From the NCBI GenBank assembly GCA_005281725.1, contig SSBO01000012.1, positions 23,290,692-23,354,691 on the forward strand: DNA of 64,000 nt, written 5' to 3'. The notes under the pieces are model-generated. The model was not told the origin of the DNA and ran no database searches. It saw nothing but the letters and a program-made list of their open reading frames with translations. The first letter of the stretch is position 1, and every line of letters begins with the position of its first letter. Positions 38,722 through 52,800 of the stretch are shown in pieces. A program made the translations under genes and the position numbers. Source of the stretch: Wuchereria bancrofti (lineage: Eukaryota; Nematoda; Chromadorea; Rhabditida; Onchocercidae).

Positions 38722-38777
38722 TTTTAACTGGTGTTCGTTATTGATTGCAACTGTAATAGTTTGAAGAAGTAGAAGAT

Positions 38778-39610
38778 ATGGGCAAAGCAACTGTTGATGG
38801 GAAGAAACCAAAAGCAGTTAAAAAGATGAAAGATCCAAATGCTCCAAAACGTGCAATGTCGGCTTTCTTTATTTGGATGAACGAGAATCGTGATCGTATC
38901 AAGAAGCCTGGTATGAGTGTTGGTGATGTTGCTAAAGCTGCGGGTATCGAGTGGGCAGCGATGACAGATAAATCAGTTAGTTTTTCATTTTTGGTAACAA
39001 AAATAAGAAAATGTGATGAAGGTGTTGTTCGGAGACTTGTGGAATGTCATTTGAATCAAGAATATTTGGTAAGTAAAAGCAAGTTTGATTCGAGAGGGAT
39101 GTGATGCATTTGTGTTGTTACATTTTTATTGTCTAGCAAATAGTTTGGTTTAGATGAGTCTGCGATAAATGCATTTCAATCTCTAGTTTTGATGCATTCC
39201 TTGCTTTTGCTGCAGCACAAATTAGATCTGAGATAGCGCCAGCATGTCGTTTGATGCGAATATTAGTTCAATTTGTATTAGTATCCAAGTCTTCAAATGA
39301 ACGGTTTTTGCCATCATTTTTTGTCAGCATTTCCACTGTTATCGAAAATGTGCAACGAATTCGTGCTTTGATGAGTTCCGGATAATAAAGTTTTACACGC
39401 ATTTTCTTTTGAATTATTCAATTCGTTCATCATGGGTAATGAGTGAAAAGGTTGGTATGTTATCCAGTTTTGAATATTAGTATTTCTTAATCAGATGGAA
39501 AACTATGTCATTTACAAAAGAAACATGAATTTCAGCAATGGGAGAAACGAGCGGAAGAAGACAAGAAAAGGTACGAAAGGGAGATAGCTGCATACAAAAA
39601 CAAGCAATAG
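38778..39610 (+). CDS. hmg-1.1: Single HMG-box chromatin protein (HMGB type)
   Basis: Small nuclear architectural protein that bends DNA. Two phase-0 exons, 38778-38975 and 39536-39610, encode 90 residues. A Lys-rich N-terminus (1-18) precedes one HMG box starting [20 protein letters not shown] (18-37), continuing through [15 protein letters not shown], and completed by exon 2 with [20 protein letters not shown] before the stop TAG. The residues typical of the fold are present: PKR, the FFIW aromatic pair, and the conserved W and Y of helix 3. The length and single box resemble C. elegans HMG-1.1 (about 95 residues) rather than the two-box HMG-1.2. There is no acidic tail. If intron 1 were retained, the frame would continue to 39104 with an unrelated tail; the spliced form restores the box. 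The gene diverges from hst-6. Family is sure, and the exact orthologue symbol is moderately sure. Confidence 0.93.
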
Positions 39611-40007
39611 GCTATATGAAGCATCAACAGTGGCGATAACAACAGCAACGAAACTTGTCATCTAAGCAGTTTCGGTGTAATTTGTTCATCTTTCCATGTT
39701 GACGTTATAATTGTGGAAAGTCATGTAATTAACCGTACCAATATTTTTTGATCAATTTTGGTCCAGTTTCTATATGGCACTTTCATCCTTTTTTTTTTGT
39801 GATCTCAGGCGAATCGCGCAAAACTCGTGTGCATAATTTGATTTGTTTTGTTGTGTCTCGCAATGTGTGTGGATGTGTGCGTACGGACGTTTTTATCCAG
39901 ATATATTTTTTCTCATCCCTTCCTTATCCCCCGCCTTTTCTTTTATAGATTTTTCCTCTGTCCATTAGGATTTGATCACTTTAACTCTGTACGATATGCT
40001 TCAATTA

Positions 40008-40013
40008 AATAAA
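40008..40013 (+). terminator. Candidate poly(A) signal of the HMG gene
   Basis: AATAAA about 400 bases after the HMG stop codon, in sequence less AT-rich than the flanks, so it is less likely to be chance than elsewhere in the window. Confidence 0.5.
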
Positions 40014-41565
40014 AGAAAATTAGAAGAATTGATAGGCAAAACTCTGCAACAAAAGTATCCGCAATCGACACAATGTAGCACGCTATTGTAGAAGATGATG
40101 CGTGTGACGTGTGAATGTGTACGCATTGCAAGTCTGTATGCCGGTTTTTTGTGCTGTTACTATCACAGTTTAACGGAAAGTTTTAATTCATTTTTTTTTT
40201 TTTTTTTTCATGTTCTTTGTATCAGTTGATACGTTTTAACACTCTGTGAAGAAATGTCCAGTAAAAGTGTTTTCTTGAAATTTTTTTTGATGAATACTAT
40301 CTCATCTGAAATTAAGCACTTTATAAGCTGGTTATTAGCAACAGCTATAAATTCTCTGAATGCAAAAATTTGTATGTTTGATCATAGAATCATCATTGAA
40401 AATTGCATCAATTATAAGCTGCTGATATATGTGCATGTCATATATATGTGAGAAGAAGATGCGCGGGAAATTTCAATTTCATCCTTTATTGCATTCATCA
40501 AATGCTTGGATTAATTTGACCTCGGGTCATCATCATCCATCCATCCTCTTTAGAGTAATCGTTAAACGGAATGTCAAATTTAACCCATAATCACTTTCAA
40601 TCTAATATCGATGAATACTTATTGCAGATAAAAAAGAAGAAAAAAAAAGTGATTTTAACTTGATGTGAAATATTTCTGGATATGAGTGTGTTATGTTATT
40701 AATTTAAACGAGAATATTACTATCTCTGTACGTACGTGTACACTATTACTAGACCATCATCATATTGTGACATAATATGAAATGCACAAATATAGTTTTA
40801 ATAGTTTTTGCTTAATTTTTTTATTGAAATATGATGATTTGCTTTTGGATTCAATGATCAAAAATTTTTTTTTTTTTTTTTTTTTGTTCATTTAATGTAT
40901 GCGCATTTGTTGTATTTGATTTCGATAAATGTTAAGCAATGCTTTATTTTTGTAGCATTCATTGTCTATCATTGTTTGTGTACATTACTGTTGGTTTTCA
41001 CTGAAACGGTCGATTGTGAGTGCTTTTTTTTTTTTTTTTCTTTCAGCTATTGAAATATAAAATGAAAACAAAAACACTGGAAATATTTTTTATGAGTGTA
41101 ATTATACTTACATGAAATAGTATATGAATTAAGAAAAAAAAAGAAAGAAGATGCATTAATTTAAGCTTAATAAGCATTATTAAGCTTTAATAAATAAATT
41201 ACTCAAATATTGCAAAGAAATATGATATTGTTGAAGTAGTAAACATTTCATCACTTCCAATATTTTAGGGTATAAACGGAACAAAAAAAAAAAAAAAAAA
41301 AAAACACCCAAACATTATATTTAAACAAATCAAAGTTTATCAGTGATCAATATAAACGAAGCATAAATATGATAAATTACAAATTAAACCAACTATAATG
41401 TATAGAAACAAAAAAAAAAAAAAAAAGGATAAAAAGCAGTTTAAAATTGCAATTGTTTATTTTGTTTTTTTTTTTTTCCCAAAATTAAACTAAAATGCTA
41501 TCAATGTAATTCTACCACGGAATATATAATAATATCTCAATTATTATACTTATTTTTTCCTTTTT

Positions 41566-41583
41566 TTCTTTTTTTTTTTGCAG
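41566..41583 (+). promoter_or_regulatory. Splice acceptor before the large unknown gene
   Basis: A T run ending TTTTGCAG finishes 46 bases before the proposed ATG at 41630. The bases between contain stops and no other ATG in frame. It fits a spliced-leader acceptor; a cis acceptor from an untranslated exon is the alternative. Confidence 0.5.
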
Positions 41584-41629
41584 TAATTGGATTAATAAAG
41601 TAAATTTTCCAAAAAATTTCAAAAAATAT

Positions 41630-44600
41630 ATGAATGCGAAGAGATATTCGATGAAAGAAGATGATCTTAGTCAATTTTCTTCTCAAATTGTTACCGCAAT
41701 CGATACATTTACTGCATCTGATTATCTTGTAAGATGTTACTACTTAATATTTTTGCACTATCATTATCATTAATTACTATTATTATCATTTATCATTATC
41801 ATTATCATCATTATCATCATCATCATCGTCCATTTCGTTGTTATTGTTGTATTATCTATCATTTATTGATGATGATGATGAGAAAAATGCACGGAACAAA
41901 ATGTTGCATTCATTCAGTATTTCTTTTAAATTTTTACCAAAAAATTTAAAAAGTAATTTTTTGAATAATTGCAAATAATCATTTAAAAGTATTAAAGAGA
42001 AAAAGAAAAAGCATAATTTTCTTGTGCAAAAAAAAAAACCCAATAATCTTAGTTTATTATTGATAGCAATTTGTGAACGATATAAAATTTTTATGCTTAT
42101 TTCTTTTCCTCTTTTATTTTTATAGTATGAATTTTGTTTTTTTTAATTATGCTATGAAATTTATAATTAATTCAAAAAAAAAAAAAAGCTCTTATGATTA
42201 CTCTTATCTTTTTTTTATCTTAATCATAAATGATAAGTGGAAGAATTGTTAATTATTACCCACACAATTTTCTTATCATCTATTACATACAATTGAATTT
42301 CGCGCAATTATTTTAAAATATCTCGTGAAATTTTAGAATGAAAACGAAATAAAAAAAGGAAATGAATAAATTAAAATTTATATATTTCTATATGAATGAT
42401 TTTTTTTCTTCTGTTCATTTGAAATGTTTGAAATAATCTTTCATTAATAATAAAAAAATTTGTTCGCAAATAATCCTAATAAATGGATGAAAGAATAATT
42501 TCATCCTTTTAGTATTTAAATTTAAATCAAAGTATTTAAATCAAAAGTTGTTTTCTTTTCATTTTAAAATTAATATTGACTAAATATTAACTAAAATTAA
42601 CTAAATATATAATAGATGAAATTATTATCAAATATATCATAGAATTTAATAAATCTAAAAGTTTAACTTTTAAAATGTTACAATTAAAAAAAAAAAAAAA
42701 GAATAAAAAAGTATTTAGGTTGGTGATTCAATGGATAATATAGAAGGAATGTTAAGATTATTAATGAACAATCCACGTAATTTAACAATTTTTAAATATC
42801 CAAATGATACTGCTCGAAGGTATATTTAAATTTTTTTTTTTTTTTGTTTAAAAATGATTTATTATACAAAATATAAATAATATTTTTGTTATTTTGAATG
42901 ATGATAAGCAGAAATTTATCTAAAAAAAAGTGTATATATAATCAAATTTATGCAAAAAGAAACAAATTAAATTTTGAAAGAGTGATAAATTAGCTAAATT
43001 ATCAATAATTTAAATGATTTAAATTGTTAAATTAAAAGTTCAATAAATCATTCATATCATAAATGTTAACATTTTCTAGGTTTTTTTTTTTTTTGTGTTA
43101 AATAATGGAGCAATTTTTGTAACTTTAAAAATTTTTAGCATTCCTAAAATTCTCTTTGTAATTTGTTAGCTAAGAATTGCAATTTGCAATTTCATTGTTA
43201 AATTTTAAAATATAATTTGTGAATTTTCTTTTTTTTTTTTTTTTTTTTGAGCAAAAGAAGTTAGTAAAATGTCTTTCTTAAGTTTCTTTTTCTTTTCTTC
43301 ATTCAGAGTCAGTGTTGAGTCAATTACGCCAATTGCGCAAAAAATTCAAAGAAAGACAGCTTCTATCATTCGTGGTTTTAGTGCTGGTGAGAAATTGTCT
43401 AAAAATTTTCTTTCAACAATTCAACTTTTTCAATTTAACATTTCAAATGTCTTTCTTTTGTTCTTTTTTTTTTTTTTTTGCTATTTTTTAAAGAGCTGTC
43501 TGAATCATTTTTCTTAAAAAAAAAAAAAAAAAATTGATTTGAAATTTCTCTTAATTTTTACTATATAATATTATCGATATCAATGATATCATTTGTATCT
43601 AAAATTCCATTATCTATTTTCATTCATATAATATCTCAAAAATTTTTAAACTTTTTGAGATTCATTAATACAAACAAATCAACAATTTATGCGGCATTCA
43701 ATGCAAGGCCTAAAAGTATAAAAATTTCACTTAATCATTTTTAATTAACAATAATTAATATATTTTTTAATAATAATTAATATAAATTAGTAATAATTAA
43801 TAGATGAAATTATTATCAAATATATCATAGAATTTAATAAATCTAAAAGTTTAACTTTTATTTATTCAACATGATTATATGATTACAAAAAAAAAAAGAT
43901 TATGATAAGCATGATAATTGATAATGCATGATAAGCATGATAATAATGATAAAATAAAATTATTTTTTAGAATGCACAAAATATCGAACCACAAACAAGT
44001 TCATCATCTATTGCTGCACCACATGTGTTTATCATTGGTAATTATTATTTTGATTAAATAAAATTAATTTTAACTAATATCTTTTTTTTTTTTTTTTTGT
44101 TTTCAAAAGTTTTTCATAAAAATACTCATCAATTTTGTTTATAGCAATTGCTTATAAAAATTTGAAACGATGATTTCTGATCGTTTCTTTTTTTTTCTGT
44201 TTATCTTTTCAACTTTTCATTTTTCATTTTCAAACATTCTAAGCTTAATTAAATATTTTAAATTAAAGGGAATAGCTGTGTTTCAAATTAAATTACAATA
44301 AATTTTAGGTCCAGTAAGAGTTCAAACAATACAAAAAATTGATGGACGATTAATGGACAAATTATTTATTGATGAAATATTAGAATTATATGGTTCAGGT
44401 GTAAAATATCCAAGCAAAGAATTAATTAATATAAAACCTAAAATTCTAAAATCTCTTCCAACGGTAAATATTACACCATTAACATATAAACATTTCTTCA
44501 GATATCGTTAATTAAATATTGAATCTAATAATAAAATTGCATGTAATTAAATTATTTGTAATTATAATTAACCTTGATGACAATTTAAATTATTAGCAAT

Positions 44601-47600
44601 TCATAAAAAACCATTTTTTTCCAATATACTTCTATGGATATATATAATCGGAAATTATTTAATTATAATCGGAAATTATTTAAAAATTAATATTTGCAAT
44701 CATTTTTGCTAATTTTAAAAAAGATAAATGAAATATATCAAAAAACTGTAAAATATTTTGTCATTTATTTCTAATTTATATTACTTTTTAATTTATCACA
44801 ACAAATTCTTGTAAATTTTTTAAAATATTTTTTAGACTACAAAAAATACTCCAATAACGGTACAAGCTGTTCGTGTTGGTAGTGATTATGTAAGAATTGA
44901 TCGAAAAATGGAAATTGATCGATCAAAAATTAAATTACAACCTGTTGCGAATACCAAAGAAGTGGTAAAATTTGGTGGTGCTGAAATGATCGAGGAAAAT
45001 CGTTTGTTTTTTTCTTCATTTCTTATCTTATCACTTATCTTTATCAATTACTTATTGTAAAAAAAAGAAAAAAAGAAATGAAATTTTCATTTTTGTTTAA
45101 TTGCTAATTGAATAGAATTATATAATTATATAATAATTTTGCAATATTTCCGATTTAGCGTCTAATAGTTAGTAAATTAAAATGTAAATTAAAAAAAAAA
45201 AAATAAAAAAAGTAGTAAATTAAAAAATATAGTTAGTTACTATATCCAGATAATTCTCAAACATTTATCAATTTAACAAGTATATTTGTTGTAAATTTTA
45301 ATGAAAATGAAATGAAATGTTTTGTTTCAGATGAAATTAAACCAATTCGAAAATCAAAATCGGAAGCTACCGTTTTTAAAATACCTGTTTTTAATTTAAT
45401 TGGATCATTGGTAATTACAGCATTCCAGAATACAGTATATGATCCTAGCGGTAGTTATAAAATATATGAAGAAATTGAGCTTCGTGCTGATAGAAGTACA
45501 GCAAAACCTGAAACTGTATGTTTTTTTTTTTGTTAATTATCATTTTTTTTAAATTATTTTAAAATTTTATGCAAAAAAAAGAGAGAGAGGAAAAATATTC
45601 AGTTAAAAATGAATTTATTTAAATATTTCATTCGTAGAATTTTTGAAATTAAACATTTCCAATCAACAATATAATAATACTTTCTTATCAAAGTAGTAAA
45701 TTAAAATAATTAAATGATAAAGTTTATTACTGAAATATAAGGAACGTACCTAAAGTTATTACAAATTAAAATTTCGAACGCTTTATTAAATAAACTCTTT
45801 AATCATGAAATAAAAAATCATTAATCTTTAATCACAAACTCTTTAATCTTTATTAGTTTATTTTGCATTATCCTAAACTTTATCAGTGATTCATCAATGA
45901 TCAGTGATTTTATCAGTGATTTATTTATACCTGAGATATATCAAAATTTATATTATGCTTATTTGTTGATTAGTTTCATTTATGGATTTATCATTAACTC
46001 AGTTATAATTTAAATTTAAATTGAAATTTCATCATTAAAATTAATTTTACCTTCGTACTTTCCATCGTACAACTATGTTTTAATTTATTTATTAATAATT
46101 ATAATGAAATTTTCTTTTTTTTTTTCAGACGGTTGTACCATTTCTTCGAAAGGTATCAGTGTTACCAAAAAATAAGAAAGAGCAAATACCAATTAAATAT
46201 CAAGAAGATATTCTTATAGGCTATAATGTGATGCTTATCAAACGTCTAATTGAAATTAAACCTTCCTTTAAAAAACAGGTATAAATTATATGAAATTGTC
46301 TTATCAATTATCAAATATGATTATCATCACTACTAATTATATTTTATCACGATTATTAAACAATATTTTATCACCATTATTACTTATTAAATTAAAATAT
46401 ATTTTATCACAATTATTAGGTTTATTAAACTATAAAATTTAAAACATAATAGAATTATCATTGATAAAAGAAATATGATATTTTAGTGTTTTCTTTTTCC
46501 TTCATTTTATGAAAACTATTTAATTTGTAGTTGATAATTTCATACTGATAATTAATCATTTATCACACTACAACAACAAGATAAGAATCATTTCATAGAA
46601 TTATCTTCAAATTTTGATTGATTAGAATTATTAAAAATTGACAAACAATTCTAAATTTTTGTTTGATTAGAATTATTAATAGAAAAATTAAAATTATCAT
46701 TGTAATCAATTAATTAATGTACTTTATAGTTTCATAATTTTTCATTAAACGAAGAACGAAATTATGTCACCGATAAAACTATTTCTACTCCAAGTAGTAT
46801 TACTGAATCTTTGTTAGTCTTTCATAGTTTAAATCTTTTAAAATCATTAATGTAACAAAAAAAAAAAAAAAAGGAAAAACTTTAATAGTTTAAATGAAAA
46901 AATAAAAAATTTATAAATTATCTGAAAAAAGTAAAGCGTTGTAGTTTAATTTAACTAATACTGATAATTATGAAATGAAAATGATATCATCAGTGTTCAT
47001 TTATATCTTTTATCATTTGTACAATTATAGCAGCACTAAATATAATCTTTCATATTTTGTAAGTTAAAATTTTACTAATGTTAAACTTTACTTTAAACTA
47101 AACTCCATTCTCATTTTATCAAATTTGAAAAAATAGCACCAATTAGACTGATAAAAAAAATTCTATTTTAGCAATTTATCAATAATTACAGGTAAATTTT
47201 TTCAGAGCATCAAATATTGGAAAGCCAAAAATGCTTGTTTTACAAGAGCCACCTATTAGAACAGATTTTACAAGATTAAGTAGTAGTTCAGCTGAACAGG
47301 TATTCTGTCATCCGATTGAATCGATTGATAAAAGAGATCAAAGAGACAAAAAAGATAGAAATTTACGAACAGCAATTGGTTCCTCTGAGATAATTAATGA
47401 AGGTATTTTTTTTTTTTTTCTCTTTGACAATTCTTATTCAAAAGGACAAAAAAAAATTGCTAAGAAATAAGCAATTCGAATAGTTCAAAGATCAATCGAT
47501 CGAATCAATTAGAATGGTTGATCAGTAATAGATTGTACCTCTGAAACATTAACCATTTAAAATGTGACATCATTAAATAATCATCTCATTAGATTGTTCT

Positions 47601-49778
47601 TGATAAAATAAAATTAACAAAAAATAAAAATAAAAATAATTTAACCCTAATTATATCTTAGTTATAATTAGGAAGTAATATTTATTTCTTATTACTAAAA
47701 AAACAGAAGAAAGAAATGATTCATTAATTAAGTGAAATATGAATATTTCTTTTCAGATCGTGGTATCGTCAAAACGTTTGACAAATTTCAGGTTATTCGA
47801 CATTCAGCATTGATCAATGGGTATAATTTAATTTCTAAATGATTTCATCTCTCTTATTGGCTTCTTCAAAGTAATAAAATTTCTAAATTTTATTACTTTG
47901 AAGAAGTAATAAAAGTTTTATTTAATCTAAAAATAAAAAGTTTAAATTAAATAGCAGATAAAATGAATTAAACAAATCTAGTTTTTAAATTAAACAAAAA
48001 GCTATATTAAGCAATTTAAATCTATTAAATTATTGTCTAAAATATTCAGTAGGATTACTTACGGTGACAATTCATTTCATTTGATGAAGGAAAGAAATGA
48101 AAATGTTAGATGTATATATTAGATTTTAGAAATTATCAGAAATAAAATAATTAATTGAAAATTTTAAATTAAAAATTTAACAGGTCTAAAGCCAATAAAA
48201 TTGCAAAGAGTACAAAGCATCGTAAGTCGAAAGGTTTACTTACTTGTCTTACTGTTTGCTAAAATTTAATTTATATGTGAAAAAAAAGAGTACAAATAAA
48301 TTAATCAATTATTTAATGGCTTTTTTACTAAAAAATAAATTCTCAATTTTTTCACACTTTTTAATTTAATAATCTAATTATGATAAATTTTCTCAAAAAG
48401 TTCTTAATTTAATAATTTAATTATGGTAAATTTCGAATTTATAAACAATTTTAGCATTTAAAATGAGACAAAAAGTTATGTAAATACAATCTAAAAATAT
48501 TTGATACTTTTTGATAACAATATTTTAATCTTCTCTTTATAAATTTAGTAATTAATTAATTAATTAAAAGTAAATAATTAATTGAAAAAAGAAAATATTA
48601 CTATAAAGGAATTAATTTCAGTTGGTAAATCACATACTGAAGCTTTCCTGAATGCTGAATTACACACTTCTCGTTCGTTACGTAGCACTTTAAAACCAGA
48701 AAATCTTGGAACTAATGATTATGCTTTACGTTAGACTTTTTAATTTTTTTTTTTTTTTCAATTTAAAAAAAAAAAAAATTTCTAAATTCATTGTATTAAT
48801 ACACAACGAATACAGATCTTGGTTATTCCGGATTTTGTTACAGAAAAAGAAAAAAAACGTTTATTATTCAGATGCTCATTCTGATTCGCTACGTACCGGA
48901 CAATCAACTAGCGAGGAACGTACAAAAATTCCGGAACAAAGTGAGTATTGTTAATTGTTAAAGTTTCATTCGATAAATATTTAATTAATTAACTAATTAA
49001 TTAATTAATTAATGCAATAGTGTAAAAATAATGAGAAGTAATGGTGAATATTTCTACGATTATTCAAAATTTCAAATTTCAAAAATAGAAGAATTGTAAT
49101 AGCATTAAGCGAAATGATAATTTGAATGTTAGATAAAATTTAGTTTATGGTTAAAAATTTCATTAAACTTTTTTTTTTTTATCAAATGAAAATTAATTGT
49201 TTGAATCATTTCTCTTTCTCTCTTTTTTTTTGGTTAGCAAGTAAATCAAAAAAAGAAATTGTGATGAATGATAAATTTATTAACAGCTCAATCAGTGGAA
49301 GAAAATGAATGGAAACGATCAAAAGAATCCGTTTTGTTTCTAAAGAAGATGAAGAAGCTATCATCAAATGAAGCAATCGATTCAAATTCAAAAATTTATC
49401 ATCGCTTTTTCAGTCCAACAATAAAGACAGCTCGTTTGTCCTCCTACCTCATTTCAATCCATCACCGATTTATCCTTTCTTTCACATTGTCATTTTTTTT
49501 CTAGACAAAATAAAATACAAAAATATCTTCCTGATAGTTCTGAGGAGGGTAATATATCTATTGCAATATTTCCGGAAGGTTATATTATTATTATTGTTAT
49601 TGTTATTATTATTATTATTATTATTATTGTTATTATTGTTATTATTATTATTGTTATTATTATTATTATCATCATCATCATTATTATTACTGTTATTATT
49701 ATTTTTATTTCGTATTTATTATGAAAATATCTTCCTGATAGTGTGTAATATATCTATTGCAATATTTCCGGAAGGTTA

Positions 49779-49817
<39 letters not shown>

Positions 49818-52800
49818 TTATTATTACTATTATTATTATTTTTATTTCATATTTATTATTGCAAAAAAAATTCATATATATAATAATATCATAATTATGA
49901 ATTATATCATATTAACATAATCGTAGAAAAATAAACAGAATGTAATATTTAACATTGAAAAATTGTCTTATTTATTTAATTATAGATGATATAAATGAAA
50001 TGTCTTATATTCATTGAATTATTTTTGTTTGAAAAATGTATTAAATTTATAATTAAAAAATTTTTACGAAAATTTAAACTCATTCATTTTTTTTATAGGA
50101 TTGACTTCATCTTCCAGTTCCACTTGCAGAAGTAAGGACAATTCTTTGTTGGATGAAGAAAAGTACGTAAAGTTTCTATCTTTTTTTTTATTTTAAACAA
50201 AAATATTTAGATATTAATTGAATTGAATTAAAATTTTTTTACATATTTCGATTTTTTTTTTCACATTTTGAATTCTAATTTAATGATTATTGTGCAAAAA
50301 TTTTATCAGATGAAATTCTAAAAGAATAATTTCTTACGATATGAATTCTAAAATTGTTATTTTGCTATTCTGAATAATACATTTTAGTAAATTGTAGTTT
50401 GTTTTAGAAGTTTATAATTTATTCGATGATAATTATAATTCAATAATTATATTAGCTTCGAAATTATATTAAAATATATTTACTGTAACTAGTGATGACG
50501 GAATTTTCGAAGGAATTTTTTCAGAAATATTTCGAGAATTGCGCAAAAAGTACCATCAACTTATCATCCCATAACTCATAGTCAAATTTTCGGCATCACC
50601 GATGAAAATGATAAAAAAAAATCATCCAGTATTCTAACTGCTCATAACATTCCGGATCCGATAGCAATAACAAAAAGTTCACATTTTCCTGAAACTGATG
50701 AACAAGCATTAACAGCATGTGAATTATCACAAGAATCACTAAATCTTAGCAGAAGCTCAAAAGAAGATAAACAACAACGTCTCATTAGAACTACCGGAAA
50801 ATTTCCTGATTCAGCAAAAATTCCATTACGGAAAATATTTTCAACTGTGCAACAGGCACATACTACTTCTTCCTTAATTGAAAATGAAACAAAGAATTTA
50901 AAGTTACGTTCGGCATCGTTAGAACAAGAAAGGAAAAATTTTTCTATTGTTTCCAACAAATGTCACCATGCATTGTCACCAAAACGAAAATTTGGACTAT
51001 TACCTCCAACACCTAGCATCATATCAGCTACAGCTAAACATTCATCAAAAAGTCGCAGTAGTGAAAATGTCATCACACAATCATCTGTCATGTCAAAAGT
51101 ACTTCTTATCATTTCTTTATAATTTTAATTTCATTTAAATTTTACCAATTTCTATTATTATTACTTTTATCAAAAGTATAACAATGCATATATATATATA
51201 TCATTGAAAAGAATTTTATCTAAACTTTTAGTGATAAAAAATTTTTTAGAAGCGATAAATTATTATTTGAGAAATTGAAATTTAAATTGAATAGAAATTA
51301 ACATATAAAACATTTTGAATTATAGATTTTGAACTCTTTTGATTTTAAAATCAGATAGATAAAAATGAATAAGAATTAAACTAAAAAATGGGAAATTGAA
51401 AGCAAAAATGATCAAAAACGACAAAAAAAAGAAAATGAATATGAAAAAAGATAATAAAATATTATTGTCACAAAAGAAGAAAAAATCATCGAAAAAAAGT
51501 CAAAAAAAAAAAAAACTAAGTAAATTGAAGTAAAAATATGAAATAACATTGATTAAACATTTGACGTAAATTAAAGATACGTTTAGAATATAATCATATT
51601 ATTTTGATATTACAAAATTTTTACTAAATAATATTGCAGGAAACATCCTCAGATACTGATAAAAAAGTACACGTAACATCTAAGAAAACGTCAAAAGAAA
51701 TGCAATCACGTTTTGGCAAATTTCCATTACAAACTCAACGATCAACAAAATCTAGTATGAAAAAAAAAAAGAGAACAATTTGTTTTTTTTTTTTTAAATC
51801 CTTGAAATTACTAATTTTTCTACTAATATTTTTCCGTTACAATGAGAATTAATTTGAATTAAGCAAAATAATTTAGCACTTGAAAGTATTTCTATGATAT
51901 GATATGATATGATATGTTTGAGATATTTATGAAATATGCATTTAATATACTCTTTAGTAATTAATCTTCTGAAATAATTACTTTAGTAATTCTTCTTCCA
52001 AAATATAATATCGATTAATTTCATTTAAAATTAACTTTAGTTTAATATCAGTGCTAACTGAAGAAAGAATGAGAATTTATTATTTTGTTATAAAATTCGT
52101 TATTTAGAATCCGAAAATTTGAACTTCGGATTTGCTTTAAATTTATATTAATTATTTTTTTTTGAAAGTGAAATATTTTCGAAATTTGAATTGAGCGAGT
52201 GATTTCATCATTATCCTGTTTACCTATTTAGATTATCAATTTTTTTTTTCTTTTTAATTTTAGAACAAAGAAAATCACTTAATGCCTCCCCTACTAGACG
52301 AATTCGAGCAAAACGGTTTGTTTATTTTCATTTCTACAAAAAAAAAGAAGGAAGGAAACTTTTGCTATTATTTCATATTTAATTTTTAATTCAAAAAATT
52401 TAAAAAAAAAAAAAAAGCTGCACTATATTCATACATTTACGTTTAAATCTATAATATAACCAATGTACGTCTGAAAAGTGTGGTACTTGCTTCAAACGTA
52501 CGTTAGTGCAATACAGATTTAAAAATTATTTAAACCATTTTAATGAAAATGAATAAATTAATCATTCTCTAGGGTACCATCATTAATATCTGTAACACAA
52601 GAATCGGATGATACTAAAAGTTCCTCTGTACGAACACCATCAAAATGTAAGAAATTTAAATTTTCCAAAATTTTATTTCAAACAAAAAAAAAAAAAAAAA
52701 AGTGAAAACGAAAACTTTCTTTTCCTTTTTTCTCTTAAATTAAAAAAATAAATTTCAGGGTTTGAAAAGTCAACGTTTGCAGATCAGTCAGAATTGGAAC

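Larger units (their letters stand above)
39611..41583. other. HMG gene 3' UTR and intergenic spacer
   Basis: Contains the probable 3' UTR and poly(A) signal (40008-40013) of the HMG gene. After about 40.5 kb, sequence returns to AT-rich DNA with A/T homopolymers, including runs of more than 15 A near 41283 and 41408. No coding segment is supported; the open frames at 39748-39948 and 40254-40451 lack any codon or family signal. Confidence 0.65.

Noticed and set aside
49561..49920. 119-codon poly-Leu open frame
   Set aside because: Direct translation of the TTA/ATT arrays in an intron of the large gene.
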